Positions 18,854-27,914 of a stretch of DNA of 64,000 nucleotides are shown here, in pieces. Every line of letters begins with the position of its first letter. The first letter of the stretch is position 1. Where the stretch lies: positions 1,426,001-1,490,000 of the forward strand of contig CP049016.1 in NCBI GenBank assembly GCA_004376055.2, written 5' to 3'. The notes below the pieces were generated by a model. It ran no database searches and had not been told where the DNA came from. It saw only the letters and a list, made by a program, of their open reading frames with translations. The stretch is from Nitrospirales bacterium LBB_01. Its GTDB lineage: Bacteria > Nitrospirota > Thermodesulfovibrionia > Thermodesulfovibrionales > Magnetobacteriaceae. The position numbers were made by a program, and so were the translations under genes.

Positions 18854-19828
18854 GTGGCAGTTTTTTTCAGGCTTTTTATTTTCGTAATTTTTGTAGTTGG
18901 CGGGTACAATCTCATGAAGCCCTACGGGTTTACCTATGAGGGCGTGTTTGTAGGGCTGATACTGGGAATTATGGTTCTGGGCAGCGAATATTTTCTTAAG
19001 AAACTAAAGATTGGAAAAATTGTAGGCGGAATAACCGGTCTTGTTTTGGGAATAACGCTTGGCAGACTAATAATTTTTCCTATCAGAAATCTCGTAGGTG
19101 CCTATCCTGTAATATCGTACATGATAGAGGCATTTACGGGTTACACGGGTCTCCTAATCGGTCTTATGAGGGGCGAAAACCTTTCAGCCTCCAGTATTAT
19201 AAGACTTTTCAGAGGCCAAGGGCTGGAGGAGAATCTTAAAATTCTTGATACCAGCTCCATAATTGACGGACGTATTGCCGATGTTTGCGACACAGGGTTT
19301 CTGGATGGGATTTTCATTGTGCCCCAGTTTATTCTTCAGGAGCTGCAGCACATAGCGGATTCCTCAGACTCAATGAAAAGAAGCCGCGGCAGACGCGGTC
19401 TTGACGTTTTGCACAGGATACAGAAACTCTCTACCATAACCGTACGGCTTATTGAGGAGGATTTTCCAAAAATCAAAGAGGTTGACTCCAAACTTGTGGC
19501 GCTTGCTAAGATGATGAACGCTAAGATTATTACTACAGATTTCAATTTAAACAAGGTAGCTCAATTACACGATGTTTCGGTTTTAAACATCAATGAGCTT
19601 GCAAATGCCCTTAAACCTGTGGTGCTGCCCGGGGAGACTATGAAAGTGTTTATAATTAAAGAGGGTAAGGAATCCAACCAGGGAGTTGCCTACACAGAGG
19701 ACGGCACAATGGTAGTAGTTGAAAACGCAAGGAAAATGATCGGCAAAAACATTGAAGTCGCCGTAACCAGCGTTCTTCAGACAACGGCTGGCAGGATGAT
19801 ATTTTCCAAACCGGCTAATGAGTATTAG
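18854..19828 (+). CDS. PIN/TRAM domain membrane protein
   Basis: Four hydrophobic segments occupy residues 1-110 or so, followed by a PIN nuclease domain (LDTSSIIDGRIADV at about 130, then ELQHIAD, and KIITTDFNLNKVA with the conserved acidic residues) and a TRAM RNA-binding domain at the C-terminus (GKESNQGVAYTEDGTMVVVE). This YacL-like family is a membrane-anchored presumed RNase. Start is GTG 18854 with AAGGGGGTG upstream at 18838-18846. It diverges from the aminotransferase gene across 220 bases. Confidence 0.92.
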   Translation: MAVFFRLFIFVIFVVGGYNLMKPYGFTYEGVFVGLILGIMVLGSEYFLKKLKIGKIVGGITGLVLGITLGRLIIFPIRNLVGAYPVISYMIEAFTGYTGLLIGLMRGENLSASSIIRLFRGQGLEENLKILDTSSIIDGRIADVCDTGFLDGIFIVPQFILQELQHIADSSDSMKRSRGRRGLDVLHRIQKLSTITVRLIEEDFPKIKEVDSKLVALAKMMNAKIITTDFNLNKVAQLHDVSVLNINELANALKPVVLPGETMKVFIIKEGKESNQGVAYTEDGTMVVVENARKMIGKNIEVAVTSVLQTTAGRMIFSKPANEY

Positions 19829-19863
19829 TCTGGTAAGAGATTTTTTGAAAGAAAAGGCATAAT

Positions 19864-19932
19864 CCGCAGATGACGCAGATGAACGCAGATAAGAATAAAA
19901 TACAAATCTGCGGAAATCTGTGCAATCTGCGG
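19864..19932. repeat. ATCTGCG-word inverted repeat cluster
   Basis: Three copies of CGCAGAT (19864-19890) are followed, after a short AT spacer, by ATCTGCGG at 19906-19913 and 19925-19932 in the opposite sense, so the whole block can fold as a long stem with CCGCAGAT pairing to ATCTGCGG. It separates the PIN/TRAM gene from ispD. A related cluster lies at 39514-39545 and single words near 21187. Role unknown; a transcript-end structure is plausible. Confidence 0.65.
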
Positions 19933-19973
19933 AAAAATCTTTATTCTGTTGTATCTTTTGAGGACTTTTTTTA

Positions 19974-20669
19974 ATGTCAACAATTGCGATAATTCCGGGA
20001 GCCGGCCAGGGGAGCAGGTTTAACTCCGAAAAAAATAAAATATTTCATACTATTTGCGGAAAACCGGTAGTTGCGTACGTTTTTGAGGTGTTACAAAAAC
20101 TTGACATCATTGACGAAATCATCCCTGTGCTGAGGGATTGTGATATTAGAGACGGAGAGTTGATAATTGAGAAATATGTTATAAGTAAGGTTAAAAAGAT
20201 AGCACCGGGCGGCCTGATTCGCCAACAATCTGTACTTAATGCTATTAAGTTAATTGATGATAAAAATGCGTGTGTTGTAATCCATGACGGAGCACGACCG
20301 TTTGTAAGCCCTGAGTTAGTTACAGGGTGTATAAATGCCCTTAATGAGTGTGACGGGGTGGTGGCAGCCGTAAACATTAAGGATACGGTAAAGAAAGTTA
20401 AAGACAATTTGTTTGTTGAAAAAACATTGAAACGACAGGAACTGATGGCAGTTCAAACGCCGCAGGTTTTTCGTTTTGGGACAATTTATAACGCCTATGA
20501 GAGGGCACTTAACGATAACCTTGAATTTACCGATGACACATCAGCGGTGGAACACTACGGAGGTAGAATAAAAATTGTACCATCTTTCTATGGAAACATA
20601 AAGATTACTACGAAAGAGGATATGGACTACGCTGAGTTTATCGTATCAAGGGGAGGTTTTTCTCGGTGA
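19974..20669 (+). CDS. ispD: 2-C-methyl-D-erythritol 4-phosphate cytidylyltransferase
   Basis: IspD transfers CMP to methylerythritol phosphate in the DXP isoprenoid pathway. The 231-residue product has the nucleotidyltransferase P-loop-like IIPGAGQGSRFNSEKNKIF, VVIHDGARPFVS, KRQELMAVQTPQVF and FTDDTSAVEHYGG. It overlaps ispF by four bases (GTGA at 20666-20669), the usual coupling of these two genes. Confidence 0.95.
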   Translation: MSTIAIIPGAGQGSRFNSEKNKIFHTICGKPVVAYVFEVLQKLDIIDEIIPVLRDCDIRDGELIIEKYVISKVKKIAPGGLIRQQSVLNAIKLIDDKNACVVIHDGARPFVSPELVTGCINALNECDGVVAAVNIKDTVKKVKDNLFVEKTLKRQELMAVQTPQVFRFGTIYNAYERALNDNLEFTDDTSAVEHYGGRIKIVPSFYGNIKITTKEDMDYAEFIVSRGGFSR

Positions 20670-21151
20670 TTAGGGTTGGAATCGGGTATGACAGCCACAA
20701 ATTTGTAAAGGGCAGGAAACTAATCATAGGCGGCGTTGAAATCCCGTTTGAATATGGCCTTGCGGGGCACTCGGATGCAGACGTTTTAACCCACAGCATA
20801 ATTGATGCGATAATAGGGGCAGCAGGGCTTGGCGATATAGGCAAGTTGTTTCCCGACACTGACCCAAAATGGAAAGATGCCGACAGCGTTGCCATGCTGA
20901 CGACTGTTATAGAGAAAATTACTGCAATGGGATTTGTGGTTGGCTGGATAGACAGTGTAGTAATAACTGAGGAGCCAAAACTCTCCCCTCACATAGAGAG
21001 CATGAAAACAGCCATATCAAAATCCGGTATATCTTGTGGATGTATCAACATAAAAGCAAAAACCAACGAAAAAATGGGTTTTATCGGAAGAGGTGAGGGC
21101 ATAGCCGCTATGGCCACTTGCGTTATTGCGATGCAAAAAAATGATTCCTGA
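20666..21151 (+). CDS. ispF: 2-C-methyl-D-erythritol 2,4-cyclodiphosphate synthase
   Basis: IspF cyclises CDP-methylerythritol 2-phosphate, releasing CMP. The 161-residue protein starts GTG (MIRVGIGYDSHKF), with metal ligands in the DSH motif and GHSDADVLTHSIIDA, and the signature NIKAKTNEKMGFIGRGEGIAA. The GTG start sits in the stop codon of ispD, so translation is coupled. The gene is convergent with hemW. Confidence 0.96.
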   Translation: MIRVGIGYDSHKFVKGRKLIIGGVEIPFEYGLAGHSDADVLTHSIIDAIIGAAGLGDIGKLFPDTDPKWKDADSVAMLTTVIEKITAMGFVVGWIDSVVITEEPKLSPHIESMKTAISKSGISCGCINIKAKTNEKMGFIGRGEGIAAMATCVIAMQKNDS

Positions 21152-21220
21152 TACATATTGTAAATAGGATACGGAATAATGATTTTTTCCGCAGATTGCG
21201 CAGGTTTTCGCACATAAGTG

Positions 21221-22336
21221 TTATTCAATAAGCTGACAAATACAATAATTACTAACCAAAAATCCCTTTTCTGTTAACGTTATTAGATTGCAGTTGATTT
21301 CAATGAGTCCGGCGTTTAAGAGTTCTGCCGCAGCTTTGGGAATATTGTCAAAATGCACTCCGCAGCTGGTTCGCAGCCCTAAAAAAATTCTTTCTTTTTC
21401 CGCTTCATTTTCTGTCACTATAAGCGGCTCTACAATTGGCAGTGTCCCGTTATTGATAGCCGCAGCGTATGTGTTTATGTTTGCCGCATTAGAGTATCTT
21501 TTAGTTAAGCCGTCTGCTGAAACGTGTGAATGTGCCGCAGTTCCAAATCCTGTATAAAACCCTTGCCTCCAATAGTTTAAATTATGCTGACACTGCCTGT
21601 CTCTATGTGCATAGTTGGATATTTCATAGTGGTCGTATCGTGCTTGTTTAAGCGTACTGGTTAAGAAATCATACATCTCTATTGTTGTGTCTTCATCCAC
21701 AAGATGTGTGTTGCCAATTTTGATGTCAGTCCATAGCGGCGTATGTTCCTCTGGAGTCAGCTCATAAGCCGATATATGGGCAGGATTGTAGCTTAGCGCT
21801 TCATTTACCGTATCCTGCCACGTTTCTATGCTCTGTCCAGGTATTGCATACATTAAATCCAACGAAAAATTTGGATAAATCTCGCTGACCCTGCAGATTG
21901 CCTCACGTGCATCATCACTGCTATGGAGCCTTCCCAATGATTTCAGTAAATCATCGCTAAATGATTGGACTCCCAGACTTATTCTGTTTACTCCGAGTTG
22001 CTTCAGATATTTGAGATTATCATAATCGCTTTGAATAGTTGCCGGATTTGCTTCAACTGTAATCTCAACATCCGGTCGGAATTTAAAGTTATCATAAAGC
22101 ACCTTCATAATGGCTGAAAATGATTCATTAGATATAACAGTAGGCGTGCCCCCGCCAAAATAAAGTGTCCGGATTTGTGATATTTCAGCACGGCGCAACA
22201 GTATTTCCTTTATCAGCGCTTTGATATATATCTGTTCTAACTTTAAACTATAAGGAATTGAATAGAAATCGCAATACCGGCATTTTTTCAGACAAAAAGG
22301 AATATGTATGTATATGTAGGTATCGTTACTTTCCAC
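21221..22336 (-). CDS. hemW: Radical SAM protein HemW-like
   Basis: The 371-residue chain has the radical SAM cluster motif CLKKCRYC (C-x3-C-x2-C at about 15-22) preceded by YIHIPF, then FGGGTPT, GVQSFSDDLLKSLGRLH and LMYAIPGQ, all HemW/HemN-like. HemW proteins are haem chaperones rather than coproporphyrinogen oxidases; the C-x2-C-x3 context and small size favour HemW. The start ATG at 22336 is followed at once by the haem/SAM motifs. Confidence 0.9.
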   Translation of the reverse strand: MESNDTYIYIHIPFCLKKCRYCDFYSIPYSLKLEQIYIKALIKEILLRRAEISQIRTLYFGGGTPTVISNESFSAIMKVLYDNFKFRPDVEITVEANPATIQSDYDNLKYLKQLGVNRISLGVQSFSDDLLKSLGRLHSSDDAREAICRVSEIYPNFSLDLMYAIPGQSIETWQDTVNEALSYNPAHISAYELTPEEHTPLWTDIKIGNTHLVDEDTTIEMYDFLTSTLKQARYDHYEISNYAHRDRQCQHNLNYWRQGFYTGFGTAAHSHVSADGLTKRYSNAANINTYAAAINNGTLPIVEPLIVTENEAEKERIFLGLRTSCGVHFDNIPKAAAELLNAGLIEINCNLITLTEKGFLVSNYCICQLIE

Positions 22337-22386
22337 GAAATAGTATAGCAGTTAAGACTCAATATTTTTTCCACTTACGTGCGCTT

Positions 22387-22421
22387 GCAAAAAGACATCT
22401 GCCCCCTTATTAAAGAGGGCA
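22387..22421 (-). terminator. Probable terminator after the PQQ-propeller gene
   Basis: On the minus strand TGCCCTCTTTAATAAGGGGGCA can fold (TGCCC with GGGCA, 22400-22421), followed within eight bases by a T-rich run (GTCTTTTTG). It is 30 bases past the stop of the propeller gene and before hemW. Confidence 0.45.
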
Positions 22422-22450
22422 GTGTCCTACAGGTTACTTAACAAATATCT

Positions 22451-24255
22451 CTAAAACCCAAGCATAATCTTATTGCCGCCCGGGCCCTCTGTGCTGTCGT
22501 CTTCACATACATACCCTATCAGGTTACGACGTGGGCTGGTCGTTCCCTGAAAACACGCCATAACAAGACTCTTACATGTTGCAGTTATGCCGGTAGTTGT
22601 TGCCGTTGTGGAAAACTTCAACGTACCTGCATAAGCGTCAGAACTACCCGCATCCGACGATATACTTATTGTATCTGAACCGCCTGTCACACTTTGTCCG
22701 CTAAAAGCATACTGACGTGTTGTTTTAGAAGCAAGTGCCGTAGTAAAAGTATTTGGTGTCCCTGTTGAAGTACCGTTAGGGTTTGAGCCTACCGTAAACG
22801 ACACGGTTAAACTCTCTGATGACATATTAGACGCTACACAATATGTCACACCACTGGCGTTTGTGTGGAAGTACGGCAGATAATATGTAACTTGTGATTT
22901 GCTGTTGGAAATTATGGTAGTTGCGTTTACTGTTGTAGTGGTTGTTGAGGCTGTAGTTGAAGTGCCGCCTGATAACGCCGTTGTGGTTGTGGTAGTTGAG
23001 TTGCCGCTTGACGATGATCCTTTCACCGCATAGAGGGTTGTATCGGATGAGCTGAAAAACAGGGTGCCGTCGGCCCCTATTGCCGGGCAGTTTTCCGCAA
23101 TACTTTTTGAAGTTGAATATGACCACAGAAGTGTGCCGTCTGATTTCAGGGCATACATTTTTCCATCTATTGCTCCCACATAAACAGTAGCGTCAGCACC
23201 GATGACCGGAGCTGTTAGAACTCCATACTTGGTGGCTGATGAGGAGTCAGGATTCGTTCCTGTCTGGTATGACCACAAAGTAGCGCCAGTGCTGGAATTG
23301 AGAGCATATACTTTGCCGGTACTCGCTGTGCCCACATAAATAATACCCGATGAGGAAAGGGCAGGCGTTAAATTTCCTGCAGTACCATCAGCCGATTGCC
23401 ATATCTGTGTCCCATCCGATTTAAGTGCAGTGACCCTGCCATTTCCGCTGATATATATGGTGCCGTCAGATCCAACAACAGCGCCGCTGGCTCTTGTATT
23501 ATCTACTTTTTTACTCCATTTAAGAGTGCCGTCAGAGGAGTTTAGCGCATAAAGAGTGCCGTCAGTTGTACTGTTGGCGTCCCCTGCTCCCACATACACA
23601 CTAAGTCCATCGGGGCTTAAAGTAGGGGATGCAAGGGGAGCTATCGAACCTGCGGTTTTATATTTCCATTTAAGGGTACCGTCTGATTTCAGGGCATAGA
23701 CGTATGTATCCCAAGAACCTATGTATATATAGTGCCGTCAGATCCTATGCACGGCTCACCATAAATATTTTTTGTTGCTTCAGAAAAAGTCCACTTTGTA
23801 CTCCCTGTAGATGTAAGGGTATAAAGACTAGTTCCAGCAACGGCGTATATCGTGCCATCAGTGGCAACAGCCGTTGCCCCGCCGCCATTTACAGTAGCAG
23901 TCCACTGTACTTGCCCTGTGTCGACACTGATGGCAAGTACTTGACTTGAGGCAAAATTAGAATATATTGTTAGTCCATCGTTACTTATGCTGGGGGTGTT
24001 GGGCGGTACATTTGTACTAGTGCTGCTCTGATAACTCCACTTTAAGGTACTTGTTTGCGGCCCGTTATAGGCGCTCTGCCCTGTATGCTGTGCATCGTGA
24101 TGAAACATGGACCATGGGCTTGAACTGGCACTATATGTTTTGTCAGCATAAAAGACAAATAGGCAGCATAAAACAGCCGCTGCTAAAATAAAAACGCAGC
24201 CTTTCACGTGCCTATTCAACTTTTCACTATAACGTTCTAAGCAGTTAGATTTCAT
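22451..24255 (-). pseudogene. Exported PQQ-like beta-propeller protein, split by a frameshift
   Basis: Two abutting reading frames belong to one gene. The first (24255-23719) has a signal-anchor (VFILAAAVLCCLFVFYADKTYSA) and propeller repeats with WSMFHHDAQHTGQS and GSDGTIY; it stops at a TAG. The second frame resumes with YIGSWDTYVYALKSDGTLKW and runs to 22451 through five or more repeats of the type SDGTLLW..IGADGTLF, a Ser/Thr-rich linker (about 23030-22920) and a C-terminal beta domain with two cysteines. The shift is at a TATATATA run (23724-23731): removing one TA restores a single frame of about 600 codons. The product would be an extracytoplasmic propeller, perhaps binding or scaffolding. 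The cause could be sequencing error, real inactivation or slippage. Confidence 0.85.
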
Positions 24256-24321
24256 TTAATTTAGCGCCTCCATTTTTACATATTTTGTCAAAATCCTTAC
24301 TTTGATAGTGCTATAAATTAT

Positions 24322-24338
24322 AGAACATGGCTTGTTCT
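24322..24338. promoter_or_regulatory. Inverted repeat between divergent genes, possible operator
   Basis: AGAACA-TGGCT-TGTTCT is a perfect 6-bp inverted repeat with a 5-base spacer, placed between the divergent propeller and Janus/Ocnus genes. It is too widely spaced for a GAAC-N4-GTTC LexA box. It may bind a dimeric regulator, but it is a single copy. Confidence 0.3.
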
Positions 24339-24468
24339 TTCCACAAGCAGTTTGAAATAATATCTTGTATTCATTCTCAATTGGTCAAAAAGTAACCTCT
24401 TTAATTGCTAAAAAACATGTCCTCATGCTACAGTATATTACAAAAGCGTGACTTAGGAGCATAACAAC

Positions 24469-24879
24469 ATGGATTTTAAATATATTGACTACTCGGATTT
24501 TTTTTATCAAACCACTCATAAGACTGCTACCCCTTATGAGCGTACCGGTAAATTTGTCCAGTTGACAAACGAAACCACCGAGTTTGTTGTATTTTCTCCT
24601 AAAGACAACACTACATATCATGCCGATATCTTAGCGATTTTCTGTAAACAGCAGGGAATTGCGCATACCTATAATGCGGCTGATAAGTATCTGGAGATAT
24701 TGGATACGGGCTGGAAAATTATAGGCGGCGGAATGTGGAAAATTGATGAGAAAGAAAAGCTTTTAGCGCTTTGGGGCTACTCTCAGGCTTATGGCAAATT
24801 TGACACTGATGGCATCATAGACAAACTTACCTCAGTCGGCTTTCTAAACGGTTTTACCATACAGATAGAGGGTAAGTAG
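24469..24879 (+). CDS. Janus/Ocnus (PHPT1-like) phosphohistidine phosphatase homologue
   Basis: The 136-residue protein resembles the Janus/Ocnus family, whose animal member PHPT1 removes phosphate from histidine. Seen: YHADI at residues 50-54, where the His corresponds to the catalytic His of PHPT1 (which also reads HADI); then IIGGGMWKID (84-93, PHPT1 has LGGGRI) and WGYSQAYGKFD (102-112, PHPT1 has YGYSMAYG). Length fits the family (about 125). The start has TTAGGAGC upstream. It is followed eight bases later by mltG. Function in bacteria is undefined; the abundance of histidine kinases here makes a phosphohistidine role attractive but unproven. Confidence 0.7.
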   Translation: MDFKYIDYSDFFYQTTHKTATPYERTGKFVQLTNETTEFVVFSPKDNTTYHADILAIFCKQQGIAHTYNAADKYLEILDTGWKIIGGGMWKIDEKEKLLALWGYSQAYGKFDTDGIIDKLTSVGFLNGFTIQIEGK

Positions 24880-24886
24880 AGAGATT

Positions 24887-26008
24887 ATGAAAAAGAAACT
24901 CATTATCTCAACTCTCATAAGTGGACTGCTCTTTTTTGCCTACTTTTTTGTTGAGCTGCGTATGCCTGTCAAGTTTCCAAAGGATGAGGTAGAGCTATAC
25001 ATTGCAAAAGGGACGACCTTTAGAGGCGCTGTTAATAAACTTGTCAAAGAGGGGGTTTTAAGAAGGTTTTCGTTAATCTACTTTGCCGGTAAATTTAAGG
25101 GATTTGACCGGAGGATAAAGGTTGGTTTCTATAGGTTTAAAAGCGGACAGTCGCCGCTATCTGTAATTGATACGTTAGGCTTGGGAGATACTGTCAAAAT
25201 AAAGGTCAGTATAGTGCCGGGAGAAACCCTAATGGATGTCTCCCGCAAGTTTGGCGATGTCAACAAGACTGAGGAGATAACGGATAGCACAGAGCTGAGT
25301 GCGGATTTCTTAAAACATGCCCAAGATGCCGATACCCTAAAGAGTTTAAATGTAAAGTCTCCGTCGCTTGAGGGCTATCTATATCCTGACACGTATCTGA
25401 TAGAAAAGGGTATCTCCTCAAAGGATGCGTTAAACGCAATGGTAAGCAATCTTAGGAAACACTATCCGCCGGATTTTAAAGAGAAGGCATCGGTACTCGG
25501 TATGACGGAAAATCAGGTGCTGACTCTGGCTTCTATTATTGAGAAAGAGGCAAAACTTGACAGCGAACGTTTTCAGATTTCCGCTGTGTATCATAACAGG
25601 TTAAGACTGCAGATGCAGCTTCAGGCTGACCCAACTGCCATATACGGAGTAAAGAGCTACAAGGAGGGGGTAACTAAGAGCGATCTAAAAAATGTTACAC
25701 CTTATAATACATATAGGATTTATGGACTACCGCCTGGGCCAATAGCCATGCCCCAGCAACGATCAATACAGGCGGCTCTTGAACCTGCCGATGTATCATA
25801 CCTATACTTTGTAGCCAAAGGAGACGGCTCTCACAGGTTTTCAGAGACCTATGATGAACACACAAGAAATGTTGGAATGTACAGAAACACTGTTAATAAA
25901 GCGGTTGCTGCTGATAAAATACAAAAACCAGTTAAAGTCACAAGAAAAACTGCTAAGGTACATAGTAAGAAAAAAAGATCATCTGCTCGTAAACGAAAAA
26001 GACGATAA
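24887..26008 (+). CDS. mltG: Endolytic murein transglycosylase MltG
   Basis: MltG cleaves nascent peptidoglycan strands at the inner membrane. The 373-residue product has one N-terminal TM helix (LIISTLISGLLFFAYFFVEL), a LysM-like region, and the YceG catalytic domain with SIIEKEAKLDSERFQISAVYHNRL (catalytic Glu), LQADPTAIYGV, NTYRIYGLPPGPI and FVAKGDGSHRFSETYDEH. It ends in an unusual basic tail rich in Lys and Arg (about residues 345-373). Its TAA overlaps the ATG of ispG. Confidence 0.95.
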   Translation: MKKKLIISTLISGLLFFAYFFVELRMPVKFPKDEVELYIAKGTTFRGAVNKLVKEGVLRRFSLIYFAGKFKGFDRRIKVGFYRFKSGQSPLSVIDTLGLGDTVKIKVSIVPGETLMDVSRKFGDVNKTEEITDSTELSADFLKHAQDADTLKSLNVKSPSLEGYLYPDTYLIEKGISSKDALNAMVSNLRKHYPPDFKEKASVLGMTENQVLTLASIIEKEAKLDSERFQISAVYHNRLRLQMQLQADPTAIYGVKSYKEGVTKSDLKNVTPYNTYRIYGLPPGPIAMPQQRSIQAALEPADVSYLYFVAKGDGSHRFSETYDEHTRNVGMYRNTVNKAVAADKIQKPVKVTRKTAKVHSKKKRSSARKRKRR

Positions 26009-27066
26009 TGTTAAAAAGAGCAAAAACCAGACAGATTCGCCTCTCTAAGGTTGCTATAGGCGGAGATTCGCCCGTAACCGTGCAATCAATGACAAAGACC
26101 AGAACCACTGATGTTGAAAGCACAGCGTATCAGATTAATTCCCTTGAAATAGCTGGTTGTGAGCTTATACGTCTTGCCGTACCAAATATGGATGCTGCGC
26201 TTTGTTTAGGAAAAATAAAGGAGCGAATACACATTCCCATGATAGCAGATATACATTTTGACTGGAAACTGGCACTTGAGGCAGTGGCTCAAGGGGTGGA
26301 CGGGTTGCGGATAAATCCTGGCAATATAGGCCCCTTGTGGAAAGTACAAGAGGTTGTGACAGCGTGTAAAGACAATGGCATTCCGATTCGCATTGGTGTA
26401 AACGGCGGGTCGCTTCAGAAAGACATATTGACTAAATATGGGCATCCGACGCCAGAGGCGATAGTGGAAAGCGCCGAGCGTCATATTGAAATACTTGACA
26501 ACATGAACTTTAAAGAAATAAAAGTGTCCCTTAAGGCGTCAAATGTGCCAATTACTATAGAAGCCTACCGCCTGTTCAGCGCTCGGCACGACATTCCTCT
26601 TCACATTGGTATTTCTGAGGCCGGGATACCTGAAACCGGAATAATAAAAAGCGCCGTTGGGCTTGGAACGCTGCTATATGATGGAATTGGGGATACGATG
26701 AGGGTGTCTCTAACAAGTGAGCCTGAGGAGGAGGTGCGCGTTGCGTATGAGATATTAAAATCTTTGGGGATTCGTCAGCGGGGTATAAATTTCATATCAT
26801 GCCCGACCTGCGGCCGCACGCGTGTTAATCTGGTAAAACTTGCGCATGAGGCATCGGAGCGGCTAAAGAGTGTAAAGAGCACAGTGACTGTGGCAATAAT
26901 GGGCTGTGAGGTCAATGGCCCTGGTGAGGCCAAAGAGGCCGACTATGGGATAGCCAGCGGCAGCGGCGAAGGGCTGCTATTTAAGAAGGGCGAGGTCGTC
27001 AGAAAGGTAAAAGAGTCCGATTTGATTACAGCCCTCATTGATTTAATAAATGAAGAGGTAAATTAA
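26008..27066 (+). CDS. ispG: 4-hydroxy-3-methylbut-2-enyl diphosphate synthase
   Basis: IspG reductively opens the methylerythritol cyclodiphosphate ring, the penultimate step of the DXP pathway. At 352 residues it is the compact bacterial form: VQSMTKTRTTDVEST, IADIHFDWKLAL, GLRINPGNIG, GISEAG, and the 4Fe-4S ligands in FISCPTCGRT and MGCEVNGPGEAKEADYGIA. Its ATG overlaps the mltG stop (TAATG), so the two are co-translated. Confidence 0.97.
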   Translation: MLKRAKTRQIRLSKVAIGGDSPVTVQSMTKTRTTDVESTAYQINSLEIAGCELIRLAVPNMDAALCLGKIKERIHIPMIADIHFDWKLALEAVAQGVDGLRINPGNIGPLWKVQEVVTACKDNGIPIRIGVNGGSLQKDILTKYGHPTPEAIVESAERHIEILDNMNFKEIKVSLKASNVPITIEAYRLFSARHDIPLHIGISEAGIPETGIIKSAVGLGTLLYDGIGDTMRVSLTSEPEEEVRVAYEILKSLGIRQRGINFISCPTCGRTRVNLVKLAHEASERLKSVKSTVTVAIMGCEVNGPGEAKEADYGIASGSGEGLLFKKGEVVRKVKESDLITALIDLINEEVN

Positions 27067-27125
27067 GTATTTACAGTAATTTTAGCGGCCTCTTGATGTA
27101 CTCCCACAATAAGCGTTTACTAAAT

Positions 27126-27347
27126 CTATACAACATCTTGCATGGGTCTTATTCTGGGAGTGGGGAGTTTGCGCTTCTCAGCCTCAAAATGACTAATTAC
27201 ATCATCAACAACCTCACATAGCTCAGAGTACAATTTTACAGGATCATCCCCATGAATACCGGTAATCAAATCAGGACACCTTCCGATATATGCTTGATCC
27301 TTGTCACTCCATTCAACCCACTTATGGTACATATCTGTTTTTTTCAT
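27126..27347 (-). CDS. hicB: HicB-like antitoxin
   Basis: This 73-residue protein has the partial RNase H fold seen in HicB: YHKWVEWSDKDQAYIGRCPDL followed by GIHGDDPVKLYSEL. It should bind and neutralise the HicA-like RNase encoded four bases upstream in an ATGA overlap and may repress the pair. No separate DNA-binding domain is evident at the C-terminus, which is short and basic (KRKLPTPRIRP). Confidence 0.82.
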   Translation of the reverse strand: MKKTDMYHKWVEWSDKDQAYIGRCPDLITGIHGDDPVKLYSELCEVVDDVISHFEAEKRKLPTPRIRPMQDVV

Positions 27348-27547
27348 TGTTTCACCGTTTCTATAGCCTGTTTAATTTGCTTTTCCTGATAAGGTTTAGC
27401 GTCATCGCCTGACCTCCCACTTATAGTCACTGCTCCAGCATACCTGATATGTGCATATTTACGATGTGATCCTTTACCGCCACCCAAAATTTCATAGAAC
27501 CCTGCCTCTAAAAGCTCATTAATAAGCTCCCTGACCTTCTTTGCCAT
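27344..27547 (-). CDS. hicA: HicA-like toxin (mRNA interferase)
   Basis: At 67 residues this has the HicA double-stranded-RNA-binding-like fold: KVRELINELLEAGFYE, then GGGKGSHRKYAH with the catalytic His in GSHRKY. HicA toxins cut mRNAs until bound by HicB. It is the promoter-proximal gene of the pair and overlaps hicB by four bases. The pair lies directly next to a small mobile element (27607-27914), which begins 60 bases upstream of its start. Confidence 0.85.
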   Translation of the reverse strand: MAKKVRELINELLEAGFYEILGGGKGSHRKYAHIRYAGAVTISGRSGDDAKPYQEKQIKQAIETVKQ

Positions 27548-27606
27548 TAATCACAATTATAGCACGATTCAATATTTCGCGAATATTTTTTTTCTTACAG
27601 TTCTGG

Positions 27607-27914
27607 CAGGGCAAACGCATTAGAAAAAATATTGTTGTTAACGCTTGGTTTCTTGGGCGAGATTGCCCTCCCCTGAAGGGGATTCCCCTTGTCGCTATCG
27701 CTTCTCGCAATGACAAATAAAAAAAACGCTCTACGCAGCCTTCGTAAACCATAAACGACTCTAAGATAAACAAACAAGCCCTTGTTGTCATTGCGAACCC
27801 ACGCAGTGGGTGTGGCAATCCCGTCCCATGCACACACTTGCGAATCCTTTCAGTTCCTTATTTTAAGAATGCGCACCCTTTTGGGACATTGAGAGCTCTA
27901 ATGCGTTCGCCCTG
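27607..27914. mobile_element. 308-bp MITE-like element with TIRs and target duplication
   Basis: The ends are CAGGGCAAACGCATTAG (27607-27623) and, inverted, CTAATGCGTTCGCCCTG (27898-27914), matching at 16 of 17 positions. Both ends are flanked by the identical 10-mer ACAGTTCTGG (27597-27606 and 27915-27924), a target-site duplication. There is no transposase frame, so it is non-autonomous. A 10-bp duplication is compatible with IS4-type transposases. The interior carries REP-like inverted blocks ending in CGCAATGACAA. It inserted between hicA and tyrS. Confidence 0.85.

Noticed and set aside
18685-18915. A 76-codon minus-strand frame between the aminotransferase and PIN/TRAM genes
   Set aside because: It overlaps the start of the PIN/TRAM gene, is low-complexity and basic/hydrophobic, and has no ribosome-binding site.
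24322-24338. LexA-box reading of the AGAACA-TGTTCT inverted repeat
   Set aside because: The spacing is GAAC-N7-GTTC, not the N4 of Gram-positive-type LexA sites, and the adjacent genes are not SOS genes.
27519-27837. Frames of 80-104 codons on the minus strand
   Set aside because: They run through REP-like blocks within the 308-bp element (IARSDSDKGNP type read-through) and are not genes.
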